This document shows, piece after piece, positions 7,896 to 16,271 of a DNA stretch of 64,000 nucleotides. How positions within the stretch are numbered: position 1 is the first letter of the stretch; each line of letters begins with the position of its first letter. This DNA comes from Clostridia bacterium (GTDB taxonomy: Bacteria > Bacillota > Clostridia > Christensenellales > Pumilibacteraceae), in contig CAAGAW010000009.1 in NCBI GenBank assembly GCA_900767465.1, positions 248,001 through 312,000 on the forward strand, read 5' to 3'. The notes under the pieces were generated by a model. It worked only from the letters and a program-made list of their open reading frames with translations, was not told the origin of the DNA and did not search any database. The position numbers and the translations under genes are program-made.

Positions 7896-8642
7896 ATGTC
7901 CGGACACAGCAAATGGTCTACCATTAAAAGAGCAAAAGGTAAAACCGACGCCGCAAGAAGCGCGGTGTTCACCAAAATAGGTCGCGAAATCGCGGTCGCC
8001 GTTAAGTCGGGTGGCGCGGATCCCGACAGCAACTCGGCACTTCGTACGGTTATTGCGAAAGCAAAAGCCGCGAATATGCCCAACGACAACATCAACCGCA
8101 GCATTAAAAAGGCGAGCGGAGAACTCGGTAACATAAATTACGAATCTGTCGTATACGAAGGTTACGGCACCAACGGCGTTGCGGTTATCGTCGAGACTCT
8201 TACCGACAATAAAAACAGAACGGCGGGGGACGTACGTCACCTTTTCGATAAATTCGGCGGGTCGATGGGCACCAACGGCTGCGTAAGTTATCTGTTTTCG
8301 TCCAAGGGAGTTATCAATATCGAGAAAAAGAACGGAATGGACGACGACGAAGTTATGATGGCTGCGCTCGAAGCGGGTGCGGAGGACTTCAACGCCGACG
8401 ACGATTGCTACGAAATCGTTACGTCTACCGAGGATTTTCTTAACGTTTGCGACGGGCTCCGTGCGGCGGGGTACGAACTTGCCGACAGTCGTCTCGACAA
8501 AATCCCGTCGATGACAGTCGCGCTCGACGATGCGGCTGCGGAAAAACTTATGAAAATGCTCGACGCGCTCGAAGAGAACGACGACGTTCAGAACGTTTAT
8601 CATAATGCGGATCTTCCCGAGACGGACGACGAGGAAGAGTGA
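7896..8642 (+). CDS. yebC: YebC/PmpR family protein
   Basis: A 248-residue YebC-type protein, N terminus MSGHSKWSTIKRAKGKTDAA. Members are described as transcriptional regulators or, for one branch, as factors helping ribosomes through proline stretches. The characteristic NIKRSIKKASGE-like block is here NINRSIKKASGEL near residue 67, followed by YEGYGTNGVAVIVE. A GGGAGG lies 6 bases before the ATG. It stands upstream of ruvCAB, as in many bacteria, although radC and an ASL-like gene intervene. Confidence 0.95.
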   Translation: MSGHSKWSTIKRAKGKTDAARSAVFTKIGREIAVAVKSGGADPDSNSALRTVIAKAKAANMPNDNINRSIKKASGELGNINYESVVYEGYGTNGVAVIVETLTDNKNRTAGDVRHLFDKFGGSMGTNGCVSYLFSSKGVINIEKKNGMDDDEVMMAALEAGAEDFNADDDCYEIVTSTEDFLNVCDGLRAAGYELADSRLDKIPSMTVALDDAAAEKLMKMLDALEENDDVQNVYHNADLPETDDEEE

Positions 8643-8719
8643 TCTAACATCGGTCGTTATTAGCGAAAAGTTTTTACGTCATTGGTTTTACTCTTTACGC
8701 TCAGAGGTGACTTGTAAAA

Positions 8720-9781
8720 ATGCCGAACGATTCTTACGACGAAAATAAAACGATTGAAAAACTGACGAAGAAAAACCGACCCGTGCATACGGGACACAGA
8801 GAGCGGCTTCGTGCGAGATTCGACAAAGATAACGAAATGGAAACGTTCGCGGATCACGAAATTCTCGAAATGGAGTTGTCGCTCGTTATTCCGCGCCGCG
8901 ATACAAACGGACTCGCGCACGCGCTTATCGACCATTTCGGGTCGCTTGAATCGGTTTATCGCGCTTCCGCCCACGAACTTATAAAAATCAAGGGTATGAC
9001 TACCGGCGCGGCGTATCTTCTTGCAATGCATATGCCTATTATGAGGCGGACGATGACTTATGCGGACGCAACGCTTCGGTGTAATACGATGAATTCTACG
9101 TCGGACGCGATTGCGTACGCTCACAGATTTTTTATCGGAAGAAACACCGAAACTTTCGCTCTTTTTCTCATCGACAAACGAGGACACGTCATCAGCGAGA
9201 CAATTCGCGAAAGTTCGTCGCCCTCGTACGTATCGATCGAGATCGAAGATATAGTTCACCGCGCTTTGCGCGAGGGAGCAAGTTCGGTCGTTATCGCGCA
9301 TAATCATCCGAGCGGTGACGTTTCGCCGTCCGACGACGATCTTCAGATCGCAAAAGATATTTACGACGCGCTAGCTTCGGTAAACGTCGCGCTCTATGAC
9401 TCGCTTATATTCCATGAATCCCGCTACTTCAGCATGCGCGTGTCGGGCGTACTCGGCTCGTTTATGAAAGCAAGCGACCGCGCTAAAACCGCAAAGGAAC
9501 TCGCGACGAGCGAGGAGGCGAAGAAAATCGCTTTGAGCGGACTGGAAGAGTTTCTCGTAGATTACAAGAGCGATCCCGCTCCGGGCGGGTTAAGGACGAT
9601 TACCCGCGACGATTTCGACATTCGGTTTGCGAAGGATATGAAATCGGAAAACGCCGGTTTCGACGTAAAACTGTTCACAAACAAACGCGGTATTCCTCAT
9701 AAAACCGGAACTCTTCACGAGCGGGATACGGAAGAGGAAGGATCGATCAGAAAGACCGAGGTTTATCCCGACGAATTTTAA
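8720..9781 (+). CDS. radC: RadC family JAB/MPN protein with long C-terminal extension
   Basis: A 353-residue protein. Residues 20-110 carry the helix-hairpin-helix-like UPF0758 N domain (GHRERLRARF, HEILEMELSL). Residues about 120-240 are the JAMM metal site domain with AHNHPSGDVSPSDDDL near residue 193. RadC proteins are usually about 220-230 residues; here about 110 extra residues follow (roughly 245-353), charged and ending IRKTEVYPDEF, with no domain I recognise. GAGGTGA precedes the ATG. The family's cellular role is unsettled; the name does not imply proven repair activity. A terminator follows. Confidence 0.88.
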   Translation: MPNDSYDENKTIEKLTKKNRPVHTGHRERLRARFDKDNEMETFADHEILEMELSLVIPRRDTNGLAHALIDHFGSLESVYRASAHELIKIKGMTTGAAYLLAMHMPIMRRTMTYADATLRCNTMNSTSDAIAYAHRFFIGRNTETFALFLIDKRGHVISETIRESSSPSYVSIEIEDIVHRALREGASSVVIAHNHPSGDVSPSDDDLQIAKDIYDALASVNVALYDSLIFHESRYFSMRVSGVLGSFMKASDRAKTAKELATSEEAKKIALSGLEEFLVDYKSDPAPGGLRTITRDDFDIRFAKDMKSENAGFDVKLFTNKRGIPHKTGTLHERDTEEEGSIRKTEVYPDEF

Positions 9782-9787
9782 CGAAAT

Positions 9788-9820
9788 AAAACGGACGAAG
9801 AATTACTCTTTGTCCGTTTT
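9788..9820. terminator. Bidirectional terminator between radC and the ASL-like gene
   Basis: AAAACGGAC (9788-9796) pairs with GTCCGTTTT (9812-9820), with further inner pairing, and lies between convergent genes. Confidence 0.85.
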
Positions 9821-9854
9821 CTTATATACGTATATGCGTTTTTACGTGTTCCGG

Positions 9855-11201
9855 TTATTCTTTGTCGAATAATTTAGTTATTCTGCGGTTCAACGACCTG
9901 ATCTCGGCGCGGGTAGAAACGTCGCTCGGTTCGCCTTCGTTTTTGCGAAGTCTTACTGCGTTGCGTACCCGCATATCGGACACGACGTCCGGATCGAATT
10001 TATCCGAAAATTCCGTGTAAATCTCGGCGGGAAGCGTATCGAGGCGTTTGCCGTTGTCTCTGCAGTATACGCAAAGTTTGGTTACTATTTCGGTTGCCGC
10101 CGATTTCGATTCGCCCTTTGCGATAAGGTAGTCCACGCAGTCCGCGGCGGTGGAGTAGCCCGTTTGAGCTGCTTTGATCGAGGTCTGAGAGTCGAAAGTA
10201 AGCGACGCGACGAGTTCGTTAAGCATGGGTACGAGCGATTTGACCGAATTTTCGGCATCCGCAGCACAGCGGAACAGATCGGTAAGAGGCGCATTGCGGT
10301 TTGATTCGCGACAAAGCGAGGAAAGCGCGTCCGAAGCCGCGATAAGCGAGTTTATTCCGGTGGGAACGACGCTTAAAAGACGGACGTCGGACGGAACGGC
10401 GAAGTCTTCGGACGGGACAAGATAGCCTTTTATCGTCCACTCGCGAATATCGCCGAGAAGCGTCGAAACGTGATCTGCAAACACTGAAACCGCAAACAGC
10501 AGTCCGCGCAAATAGTCGACGTCGGTAAGCGCGTCGGCGGTGTTGTATGCAACCGATTTGAATCTGAGCAGTTCAGCAACGCGTTTTTTGTCGACAGGAA
10601 GTCTCAATCCCGTTCCGAATGCGGAATAGAGCGGCATACCGTCCGTTTCTTCGGCGACGTTTTTAAGTCTTGCGGCGTCACGCATAAAGGATTCGGCACG
10701 GGCGAGAAATACGTGCGCCGCGGTAGTCGGCTGACCCTCCGTTCCTTTATACGAGAACGGAATAAAAGTCAGCGTGTTTATTTCGGCAACCGCAACGAGC
10801 GTTTTGATAACCGTTTTTACGTACTCGTTAAGGTCGCAGGCGAGTTCGCGCGTAAACATACGCATGTCGAGCGCGATGCGGTCGTCGCGGGTGCGGGCGA
10901 CGTTTACTTTTTCGCCGATTTCGCCGACCCGCGTTTTCAGTTCTGCGTCGAGAAAATCAAACAGATCGACGTCGGGAGGAATAACGAGTTTCTCGTTAGT
11001 CACGTCGTAAAAAACCCGTGTGAGCGCGCGTTGAAGAACCTCTGCGTCGCCGGACGGAATCAGTCCGGTTTCGCCCAGCATCGTAACGTGAGCGATGCTG
11101 CCCATAACGTCGTGTTTGTAAAGTTTTCTGCCTGCCGCTCTGACGCGAATGCAGACTGCTTTGCGTTCGTTTTTTCCTCCGTTTACCGTTGCGTCGTCCA
11201 T
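9855..11201 (-). CDS. Argininosuccinate-lyase-like protein lacking catalytic motifs (probable pseudoenzyme)
   Basis: A 448-residue protein that follows the argininosuccinate lyase fold order: YKHDVMGSIAHVTMLGETGL (the DIAGSIAH block), GEIGEKVNVARTRDDRIALD (the GGKLHTARSRNDQ block), and C-terminally GYSTAADCVDYLIAKGESKS (the ATDLADYL block). The conserved catalytic pieces are missing. The THLQ-AQP block reads YKGTEGQPTTAAH, so the TH is gone. The signature serine loop GSSxMPQKKN is replaced by sequence around VPSDVRLLSVVPTGINSL. No argG or other arginine gene is near. ATG at 11201 follows GGGAGG. Function unknown; the intact frame argues it is used. The call as ASL-derived is firm, inactivity is inference. 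Confidence 0.8.
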   Translation of the reverse strand: MDDATVNGGKNERKAVCIRVRAAGRKLYKHDVMGSIAHVTMLGETGLIPSGDAEVLQRALTRVFYDVTNEKLVIPPDVDLFDFLDAELKTRVGEIGEKVNVARTRDDRIALDMRMFTRELACDLNEYVKTVIKTLVAVAEINTLTFIPFSYKGTEGQPTTAAHVFLARAESFMRDAARLKNVAEETDGMPLYSAFGTGLRLPVDKKRVAELLRFKSVAYNTADALTDVDYLRGLLFAVSVFADHVSTLLGDIREWTIKGYLVPSEDFAVPSDVRLLSVVPTGINSLIAASDALSSLCRESNRNAPLTDLFRCAADAENSVKSLVPMLNELVASLTFDSQTSIKAAQTGYSTAADCVDYLIAKGESKSAATEIVTKLCVYCRDNGKRLDTLPAEIYTEFSDKFDPDVVSDMRVRNAVRLRKNEGEPSDVSTRAEIRSLNRRITKLFDKE

Positions 11202-11250
11202 CAAAACAACCTCCCGAATTAACTTTTCCGCCGAAAGCGTCGGCTTTTAT

Positions 11251-11290
11251 TTGACATAAAACGAAATAAATAGTATCATATTTATGATAC
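11251..11290 (+). promoter_or_regulatory. ruvC promoter with an 18-bp palindrome over the -10 box
   Basis: TTGACA (11251-11256) and TATCAT (11274-11279) are spaced by 17 bp. The -10 lies within the palindrome GTATCATATTTATGATAC (11273-11290, 8-base arms around TT), which could be an operator. It sits in the divergent region between the ASL-like gene and ruvC. It does not match the Bacillota LexA box I know (GAACNNNNGTTC). Confidence 0.65.
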
Positions 11291-11330
11291 ATTATTTTAC
11301 GGAAAATATCAAGAAAAAACGGAGTGTATT

Positions 11331-11822
11331 TTGATAATTTTAGGAATCGACCCCGGTTACGGTACAATCGGCTACGGGGTAATCAAAAAAACGGGCTCGA
11401 AAATCCGCCCGATCGATTGCGGAGTTATACAGACGCCTAAGGACGAAGGGATTGCCGTGCGACTTGCGATACTGTACGATTCCATGAACGCGCTTATCAA
11501 AAAATTCGCGCCCGACGAGATCGCCGTTGAAGAATTGTTTTTCAACACCAACATTACTACGGGTATTAAGGTTGCCGAGGCTCGCGGCGTATTGCTTCTG
11601 AGCGCGATTCACGAGTGCGGCAGGCTGTACGAATACACGCCGCTGATGGTAAAACAATCGCTTACGGGAAACGGCAGGGCGGACAAAGGGCAGGTTCAGT
11701 ATATGGTAAAGATGACGCTTAACCTTAAATCCGTTCCGCGACCCGACGACGCGGCGGACGCGCTTGCGGTTGCGATTTGCCATGCAAACACGTGCGATTT
11801 TACGCAAAGAGTTCTTAACTGA
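11331..11822 (+). CDS. ruvC: Holliday junction resolvase RuvC
   Basis: A 163-residue RNase H-fold nuclease. Catalytic acidic residues are visible: Asp in LGIDPGYGTIGYG near residue 7, Glu in AVEELFFNTN near residue 67, and the C-terminal pair in RPDDAADALAVAICH. It resolves Holliday junctions on the RuvAB-bound complex. Translation most likely starts at TTG 11331, 7 bases after GGAG. It is followed 8 bases later by ruvA and then ruvB. Confidence 0.96.
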   Translation: MIILGIDPGYGTIGYGVIKKTGSKIRPIDCGVIQTPKDEGIAVRLAILYDSMNALIKKFAPDEIAVEELFFNTNITTGIKVAEARGVLLLSAIHECGRLYEYTPLMVKQSLTGNGRADKGQVQYMVKMTLNLKSVPRPDDAADALAVAICHANTCDFTQRVLN

Positions 11823-11830
11823 GGAAAAGT

Positions 11831-12415
11831 ATGTACGATTATATACGCGGTATCGTTACCGAAAATTACGGAACTGCCGTTACCGTAGAGGCAAACGGCG
11901 TCGGATACGCATTAAGCGTAAGCGCGTTTACGGCGCAAAAACTTTGCTCCGCAAGCGGCGAAGTTAAAGTTTATTGTCGTCTTAACGTACGCGAGGACGA
12001 AATGAGTCTTTACGGGTTTTACGACAAAACCGAACGCGCCGTATTCGATAAACTGGTAGAAATAAGCGGCGTGGGCGCAAAACTCGCGCTTACGATTCTC
12101 GGCGGACTTACGACCGAGGCTTTTTCGGCGGCGGTCGTGCGCGGCGACGTGAAAACCATATCGTCGGTTAAGGGAGTGGGTAAAAAAATCGCCGAGCGCA
12201 TAGTCCTCGAACTGAAAGACAAACTTTCTATAGACGGAAATACGATCGCCGCGCCCGAAGTCGCGGTTTCTTACACCGGACTCGAAGACGAGGCCGCGTC
12301 CGCGCTCGCGTCGCTCGGGTTTTCCAAACAAGAGGCTTACGCCGCAGTCAAGCGCGTAGCGAAAGACGGCATGAGCGTGGAAGAAATTTTACTCGCCGCG
12401 CTCAAAAATTCGTGA
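11831..12415 (+). CDS. ruvA: Holliday junction branch migration protein RuvA
   Basis: A 194-residue protein with the OB-fold N domain (MYDYIRGIVTENYGTAVTVE), the two helix-hairpin-helix motifs (LVEISGVGAKLALTILGG and SVKGVGKKIAERIVLELKDK), and the C-terminal UBA-like domain III (EAASALASLGFSKQEAYAAV) that contacts RuvB. GAGG precedes the ATG. Middle gene of ruvCAB. Confidence 0.97.
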   Translation: MYDYIRGIVTENYGTAVTVEANGVGYALSVSAFTAQKLCSASGEVKVYCRLNVREDEMSLYGFYDKTERAVFDKLVEISGVGAKLALTILGGLTTEAFSAAVVRGDVKTISSVKGVGKKIAERIVLELKDKLSIDGNTIAAPEVAVSYTGLEDEAASALASLGFSKQEAYAAVKRVAKDGMSVEEILLAALKNS

Positions 12416-12423
12416 GGTAGAAG

Positions 12424-13476
12424 ATGGACGCCGAAAGATTCATTTCAAGCAGTATGAACGCGGGAGAGGAGGAAACCGAAGTTTCGCTCCGCCCGAAAAC
12501 TTTTACCGATTACGTCGGACAGGAAAAGATAAAAAGTAACCTTGCGGTTTTTATCGAGGCGGCAAAAAAGCGCGGCGACTCGCTGGATCACGTGCTTTTG
12601 TACGGTCCTCCGGGACTCGGAAAAACAACTATGTCGCATATTATCGCCAACGAACTCGGCGTTGCGATTAAGATTACGAGCGGACCCGCGATCGAACACG
12701 CCGGCGACCTTGCCGCGATTCTTACAAACCTCGAAGAAAACGAAGTCCTGTTCGTGGACGAAATTCACGCGCTGAACCGTTCGGTAGAGGAAAAACTGTA
12801 TTCGGCGATGGAAGACTACGCGTTCGATATCGTCACCGGAAAAGGTCCGGCGGCAAAGACGATGCGTATACCGCTCAATAAATTTACCCTTATCGGCGCG
12901 ACGACGAGGATAGGTATGCTTACCGGTCCGTTCCGCGACCGATTCGGCGTTATTTGCCGGCTGGAAATGTACACGCCCGAAGAATTGTCCAGAATCGTTA
13001 ATCGTTCGGCGAAGATTCTCGGAATCGAAATCGATCCGGACGCCTCGGTAGAACTGTCGAGAAGAAGCCGCGGAACCCCGCGTATCGCGAACAGACTCTT
13101 GAAGCGCGTGCGCGATTTTGCCGTGGTTATGGGCAAAGGCGCGATAGATACGGAAATCGTAAACACCGCGCTTAAATTCCTGGAAATCGACGAACTCGGA
13201 CTCGATATCAACGACCGCAGAGTTATGGAAACAATGATCGTCAAGTTCGGCGGAGGACCCGTCGGTCTCGATACGATAGCCGCCGCCGTAAACGAAGATT
13301 CGGTGACTATCGAAGATATGGTCGAACCTTACCTTTTACAACTCGGGTACGTTGCGCGCACGCCGCGCGGAAGAATTTGTCTCCGCGGCGCGTACGAACA
13401 TCTCGGTTATAAGTTCGACGAAGCAAAAGCAAAACAATACGGATTGTACGAACCCGTAAAGGAACACGATGAATAA
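12424..13476 (+). CDS. ruvB: Holliday junction branch migration ATPase RuvB
   Basis: A 350-residue AAA+ motor. Walker A YGPPGLGKTT is near residue 60, Walker B LFVDEIHALN near residue 108, sensor 1 IGATTRIGMLTGPFRDRFG near residue 160, and the C-terminal winged helix ends in the GYVARTPRGR motif near residue 304. It begins 8 bases after ruvA and its last 8 bases overlap queA, so the cluster continues into the queuosine genes. Confidence 0.98.
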   Translation: MDAERFISSSMNAGEEETEVSLRPKTFTDYVGQEKIKSNLAVFIEAAKKRGDSLDHVLLYGPPGLGKTTMSHIIANELGVAIKITSGPAIEHAGDLAAILTNLEENEVLFVDEIHALNRSVEEKLYSAMEDYAFDIVTGKGPAAKTMRIPLNKFTLIGATTRIGMLTGPFRDRFGVICRLEMYTPEELSRIVNRSAKILGIEIDPDASVELSRRSRGTPRIANRLLKRVRDFAVVMGKGAIDTEIVNTALKFLEIDELGLDINDRRVMETMIVKFGGGPVGLDTIAAAVNEDSVTIEDMVEPYLLQLGYVARTPRGRICLRGAYEHLGYKFDEAKAKQYGLYEPVKEHDE

Positions 13477-14488
13477 AAGCGACTTTTACTATAATTTACC
13501 CGAAGAACTTATCGCTCAGACGCCCGTCGAGCCTCGCGATCACAGCAGAATGCTGGTTTACGATCGCGAAACGGGCGAAATCGAACATAAGCATTTTTAC
13601 GATATAATCGACTACCTTAAAGCCGGCGACGTGCTGGTTATTAACGATACCAAAGTTTTGCCCGCGCGTATTTACGGCGTAAAAGAGGGTACGGGTGCGA
13701 AGATCGAATTTCTGCTCCATAAGCGAATCCGTCTCGACGAGTGGGAAGTGCTCGTAAAACCTGCGAAAAAAGCGACCGTCGGCGCGGTAATACGCTTTTC
13801 GGACGAGCTTACCGCTACCGTTACCGGCTATATCGGCGAGGGACTTCGCACGGTCAGATTTTCGTACGACGGCGTGTTCGAGGACATTTTGTCGCGCGTT
13901 GGCGAAATGCCATTGCCGCATTACATTCACGAGCGACTGAGCGACGGAACGCGTTATCAGACCGTTTACGCCCGCGAGAGCGGATCGAGTGCGGCACCTA
14001 CCGCCGGACTTCATTTCACCCCCGAACTTTTGCAAAAAATCAAGGATAAAGGGGTCGAAGTCGTAAAAGTCTTACTCCACGTCGGGCTGGGTACGTTCCG
14101 ACCGGTAAAAGCGGAGAATATTCTCGATCATAAAATGCACAGTGAGTATTATTGCGTTACGCTGGAAGCCGCGGCTGCCGTAAACAAGGCGAAAGCGGAA
14201 GGCCGCAGAGTTATCGCGGTCGGAACAACTTCGGTTCGTACGCTCGAGAGCGCGTGGCACGACGGAAAACTCAATGCCGAAAGCGGCGAGACGAGTATTT
14301 TCATCTATCCGCCGTATAAGTTCAAAGCGGTTGACGCGCTTATTACGAATTTCCACTTGCCCGAGTCCACGCTTATAATGCTGGTTTCTGCGTTTATTGG
14401 CAGAGAAAACGCGCTTAAAATGTACGAATGCGCGGTGGAGAACAAATACAGATTTTTCAGTTTCGGAGACGCCACCTTTCTAAAATGA
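13469..14488 (+). CDS. queA: S-adenosylmethionine:tRNA ribosyltransferase-isomerase QueA
   Basis: A 339-residue QueA. It adds the ribosyl part of S-adenosylmethionine to the base placed by Tgt, giving epoxyqueuosine in tRNA anticodons. Family blocks: FYYNLPEELIAQTPVEPRDH at the N terminus, VLVINDTKVLPARIYGVK near residue 53, SAAPTAGLHFTPELL near residue 172, and LITNFHLPESTLIMLVSAF near residue 291. It overlaps ruvB by 8 bases and tgt by 4 (ATGA), so all are one transcription unit. Confidence 0.97.
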   Translation: MNKSDFYYNLPEELIAQTPVEPRDHSRMLVYDRETGEIEHKHFYDIIDYLKAGDVLVINDTKVLPARIYGVKEGTGAKIEFLLHKRIRLDEWEVLVKPAKKATVGAVIRFSDELTATVTGYIGEGLRTVRFSYDGVFEDILSRVGEMPLPHYIHERLSDGTRYQTVYARESGSSAAPTAGLHFTPELLQKIKDKGVEVVKVLLHVGLGTFRPVKAENILDHKMHSEYYCVTLEAAAAVNKAKAEGRRVIAVGTTSVRTLESAWHDGKLNAESGETSIFIYPPYKFKAVDALITNFHLPESTLIMLVSAFIGRENALKMYECAVENKYRFFSFGDATFLK

Positions 14489-15609
14489 GCGATAAATTTT
14501 CTTACAGAGTGTTACACGAATGCAAGCAGTCGGGCGCGCGAGTGGGGGAACTTACCACACCGCACGGCGTTATCCGCACGCCCGTATTTATGCCGGTAGG
14601 AACGCAGGCAACGGTAAAAACGCTTACTCCGTACGAGGTAAAAGACGCGGGAGCAAGCATTATTTTGTCCAATACGTATCATCTTTATATGCGCCCCGGG
14701 CATAAGCTCGTCGAAAGAGCGGGCGGACTTCATAAGTTTATGAACTGGGATCGGCCGATTCTTACGGACAGCGGCGGATTTCAGGTGTTCTCGCTTGCGG
14801 GGATCAGAAAGATAACCGAAGAGGGCGTTACGTTCAGTTCGCATATCGACGGTAGCCGTCATCTTATAACGCCCGAAAAGTCGATGGAAATTCAGGAGTC
14901 GCTCGGTTCGGACATTATGATGGCGTTCGACGTTTGCTCGAAGTACGGTTGCGATCACACCGAAGCCGAAAAAGCGATGAAAACTACGCTCGGCTGGCTG
15001 GATCGGTGCCGCAAGTATCACGTTAACGACACCCAGATGCTTTTTCCGATCGTTCAGGGCAATATGTTCTCGGATTTAAGACAGATATCCCTTCGCGAAA
15101 CGATCCCGTACGCCGAGTGCGGAATCGCGATAGGCGGGCTGAGCGTGGGCGAGCCGAAAGAGACTATGTACCGTATTATGGACGAAATGCAGCCGTATTA
15201 TCCGAAAAACATGCCGAGGTATCTGATGGGCGTGGGTAGTCCGGACTGTCTCGTAGAGGGCGTTTTGCGCGGAATAGATATGTTCGATTGCGTTCTTCCG
15301 ACGCGAATCGCAAGAAACGGAACGGCGTTTACTTCGCAGGGCAAGGTCGTAGTACGCAACGGCAAGTACAAAGACGATTTTACGCCGCTTGATCCGAATT
15401 GCGATTGTTATTGCTGCCGCAGTTACTCGAAGGCGTATATCCGCCACCTTCTCAACGCCGGCGAAGTCCTCGGCGGCAGAATGTTGAGTCTCCATAACAT
15501 AACGTATCTCATAAACCTTATGCAGCGTATCCGCGACGCGATTTTCGAGGATCGGTTCCTCGATTTCGTACGGGAGTTCCGCGAATCTCCCGAATACAAA
15601 AATATGTAA
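14485..15609 (+). CDS. tgt: Queuine/preQ1 tRNA-guanine transglycosylase
   Basis: A 374-residue TIM-barrel enzyme that swaps guanine 34 for preQ1 in Asp, Asn, His and Tyr tRNAs. It shows the nucleophile region ILTDSGGFQVFSLAGIRKI near residue 92, the second catalytic Asp in FDCVLPTRIARNGTAFT near residue 267, and the zinc site DCYCCRSYSKAYIRHL near residue 310. The ATG at 14485 overlaps the queA stop, which decides the start over an upstream in-frame codon. A terminator follows directly. Confidence 0.97.
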   Translation: MSDKFSYRVLHECKQSGARVGELTTPHGVIRTPVFMPVGTQATVKTLTPYEVKDAGASIILSNTYHLYMRPGHKLVERAGGLHKFMNWDRPILTDSGGFQVFSLAGIRKITEEGVTFSSHIDGSRHLITPEKSMEIQESLGSDIMMAFDVCSKYGCDHTEAEKAMKTTLGWLDRCRKYHVNDTQMLFPIVQGNMFSDLRQISLRETIPYAECGIAIGGLSVGEPKETMYRIMDEMQPYYPKNMPRYLMGVGSPDCLVEGVLRGIDMFDCVLPTRIARNGTAFTSQGKVVVRNGKYKDDFTPLDPNCDCYCCRSYSKAYIRHLLNAGEVLGGRMLSLHNITYLINLMQRIRDAIFEDRFLDFVREFRESPEYKNM

Positions 15610-15615
15610 AAAATA

Positions 15616-15658
15616 AAGCGTTTCAGGTGAAAAACTTGCTTGAAACGCTTGATTTTTT
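15616..15658 (+). terminator. Terminator after tgt
   Basis: AAGCGTTTCA (15616-15625) pairs with TGAAACGCTT (15641-15650), followed by a T-run to 15658. The -35 box of the rplS promoter overlaps its 3' edge. Confidence 0.9.
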
Positions 15659-15677
15659 CTTTGGATTAGTATATAAT
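15649..15677 (+). promoter_or_regulatory. Sigma-A promoter of rplS
   Basis: TTGATT (15649-15654), a 17-bp spacer and a perfect TATAAT (15672-15677). It is nested in the tail of the tgt terminator. A leader of about 70 bases precedes rplS; L19 leaders are known in Bacillota, but I cannot confirm the structure here. Confidence 0.8.
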
Positions 15678-15752
15678 ATACGGGTGACTCGCGTGGTCCA
15701 ATGTAAACAGACGGTTTATAAGAACGCGTGGAAAATACAGGAGGTAGTCATT

Positions 15753-16094
15753 ATGAACATTATCGAAGCAATTGAGAAGGACTACATGAAGAAGGAAGTT
15801 CCCGCGTTCAACGTCGGAGATTCCGTTAAAGTGTACGTCAAGGTCGTCGAGGGCACGAGAGAGCGTTTGCAGGCTTTTGAGGGTATCGTCATCGCCAAGA
15901 AAAACGGCGGCGTTCGCGAAACCTTTACCGTCCGCAGAGTTTCTTTCGGCGTAGGTATCGAAAGATCGTTCCCGATCCATTCGCCCCGTATCGACAGAAT
16001 CGAAGTGGTTCGCAAAGGTAAGGTCAGAAGAGCAAAACTTTATTATCTTCGTAACCTCTCCGGTAAAGCGGCTAAGATCACCGAGAAGATCTAA
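15753..16094 (+). CDS. rplS: 50S ribosomal protein L19
   Basis: A 113-residue L19 (MNIIEAIEKDYMKKEVPAFN start, then VRETFTVRRVSFGVGIERSF and KVRRAKLYYLRNLSGKAAKI). GGAGG lies 7 bases before the ATG at 15753. It is alone in its unit, without the rimM-trmD neighbours seen in many bacteria, and is followed by a tRNA gene. Confidence 0.98.
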   Translation: MNIIEAIEKDYMKKEVPAFNVGDSVKVYVKVVEGTRERLQAFEGIVIAKKNGGVRETFTVRRVSFGVGIERSFPIHSPRIDRIEVVRKGKVRRAKLYYLRNLSGKAAKITEKI

Positions 16095-16143
16095 TCAAAC
16101 GACAAACACAGAGGACTCGGCAATTCGGGTTCTCTTTGTCTAT

Positions 16144-16220
16144 GTACCCGTGGTGTAATTGGATAACATTACGGCCTCCGACGCCGTCGAGTTCGGGTTC
16201 GACCCCCGACGGGTACACCA
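16144..16220 (+). tRNA. tRNA-Arg, anticodon CCG, CCA encoded
   Basis: A 77-base cloverleaf: acceptor GTACCCG pairs with CGGGTAC, the anticodon stem ACGGC/GCCGT encloses loop CTCCGAC (anticodon CCG), the T arm is TCGGG-TTCGACC-CCCGA, and the 3' end is ACCA. It decodes CGG arginine codons. Confidence 0.95.
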
Positions 16221-16271
16221 AAAAGACACACGTAAAAGGAGCGTATAATACTCCGCCGCGCGTGTCTTTTT
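16221..16271 (+). terminator. Terminator after tRNA-Arg
   Basis: AAAAGACACACG at 16221-16232 pairs (one mismatch) with CGCGTGTCTTTT ending at 16270, with an inner GGAG/CTCC hairpin and a following T. Confidence 0.8.
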
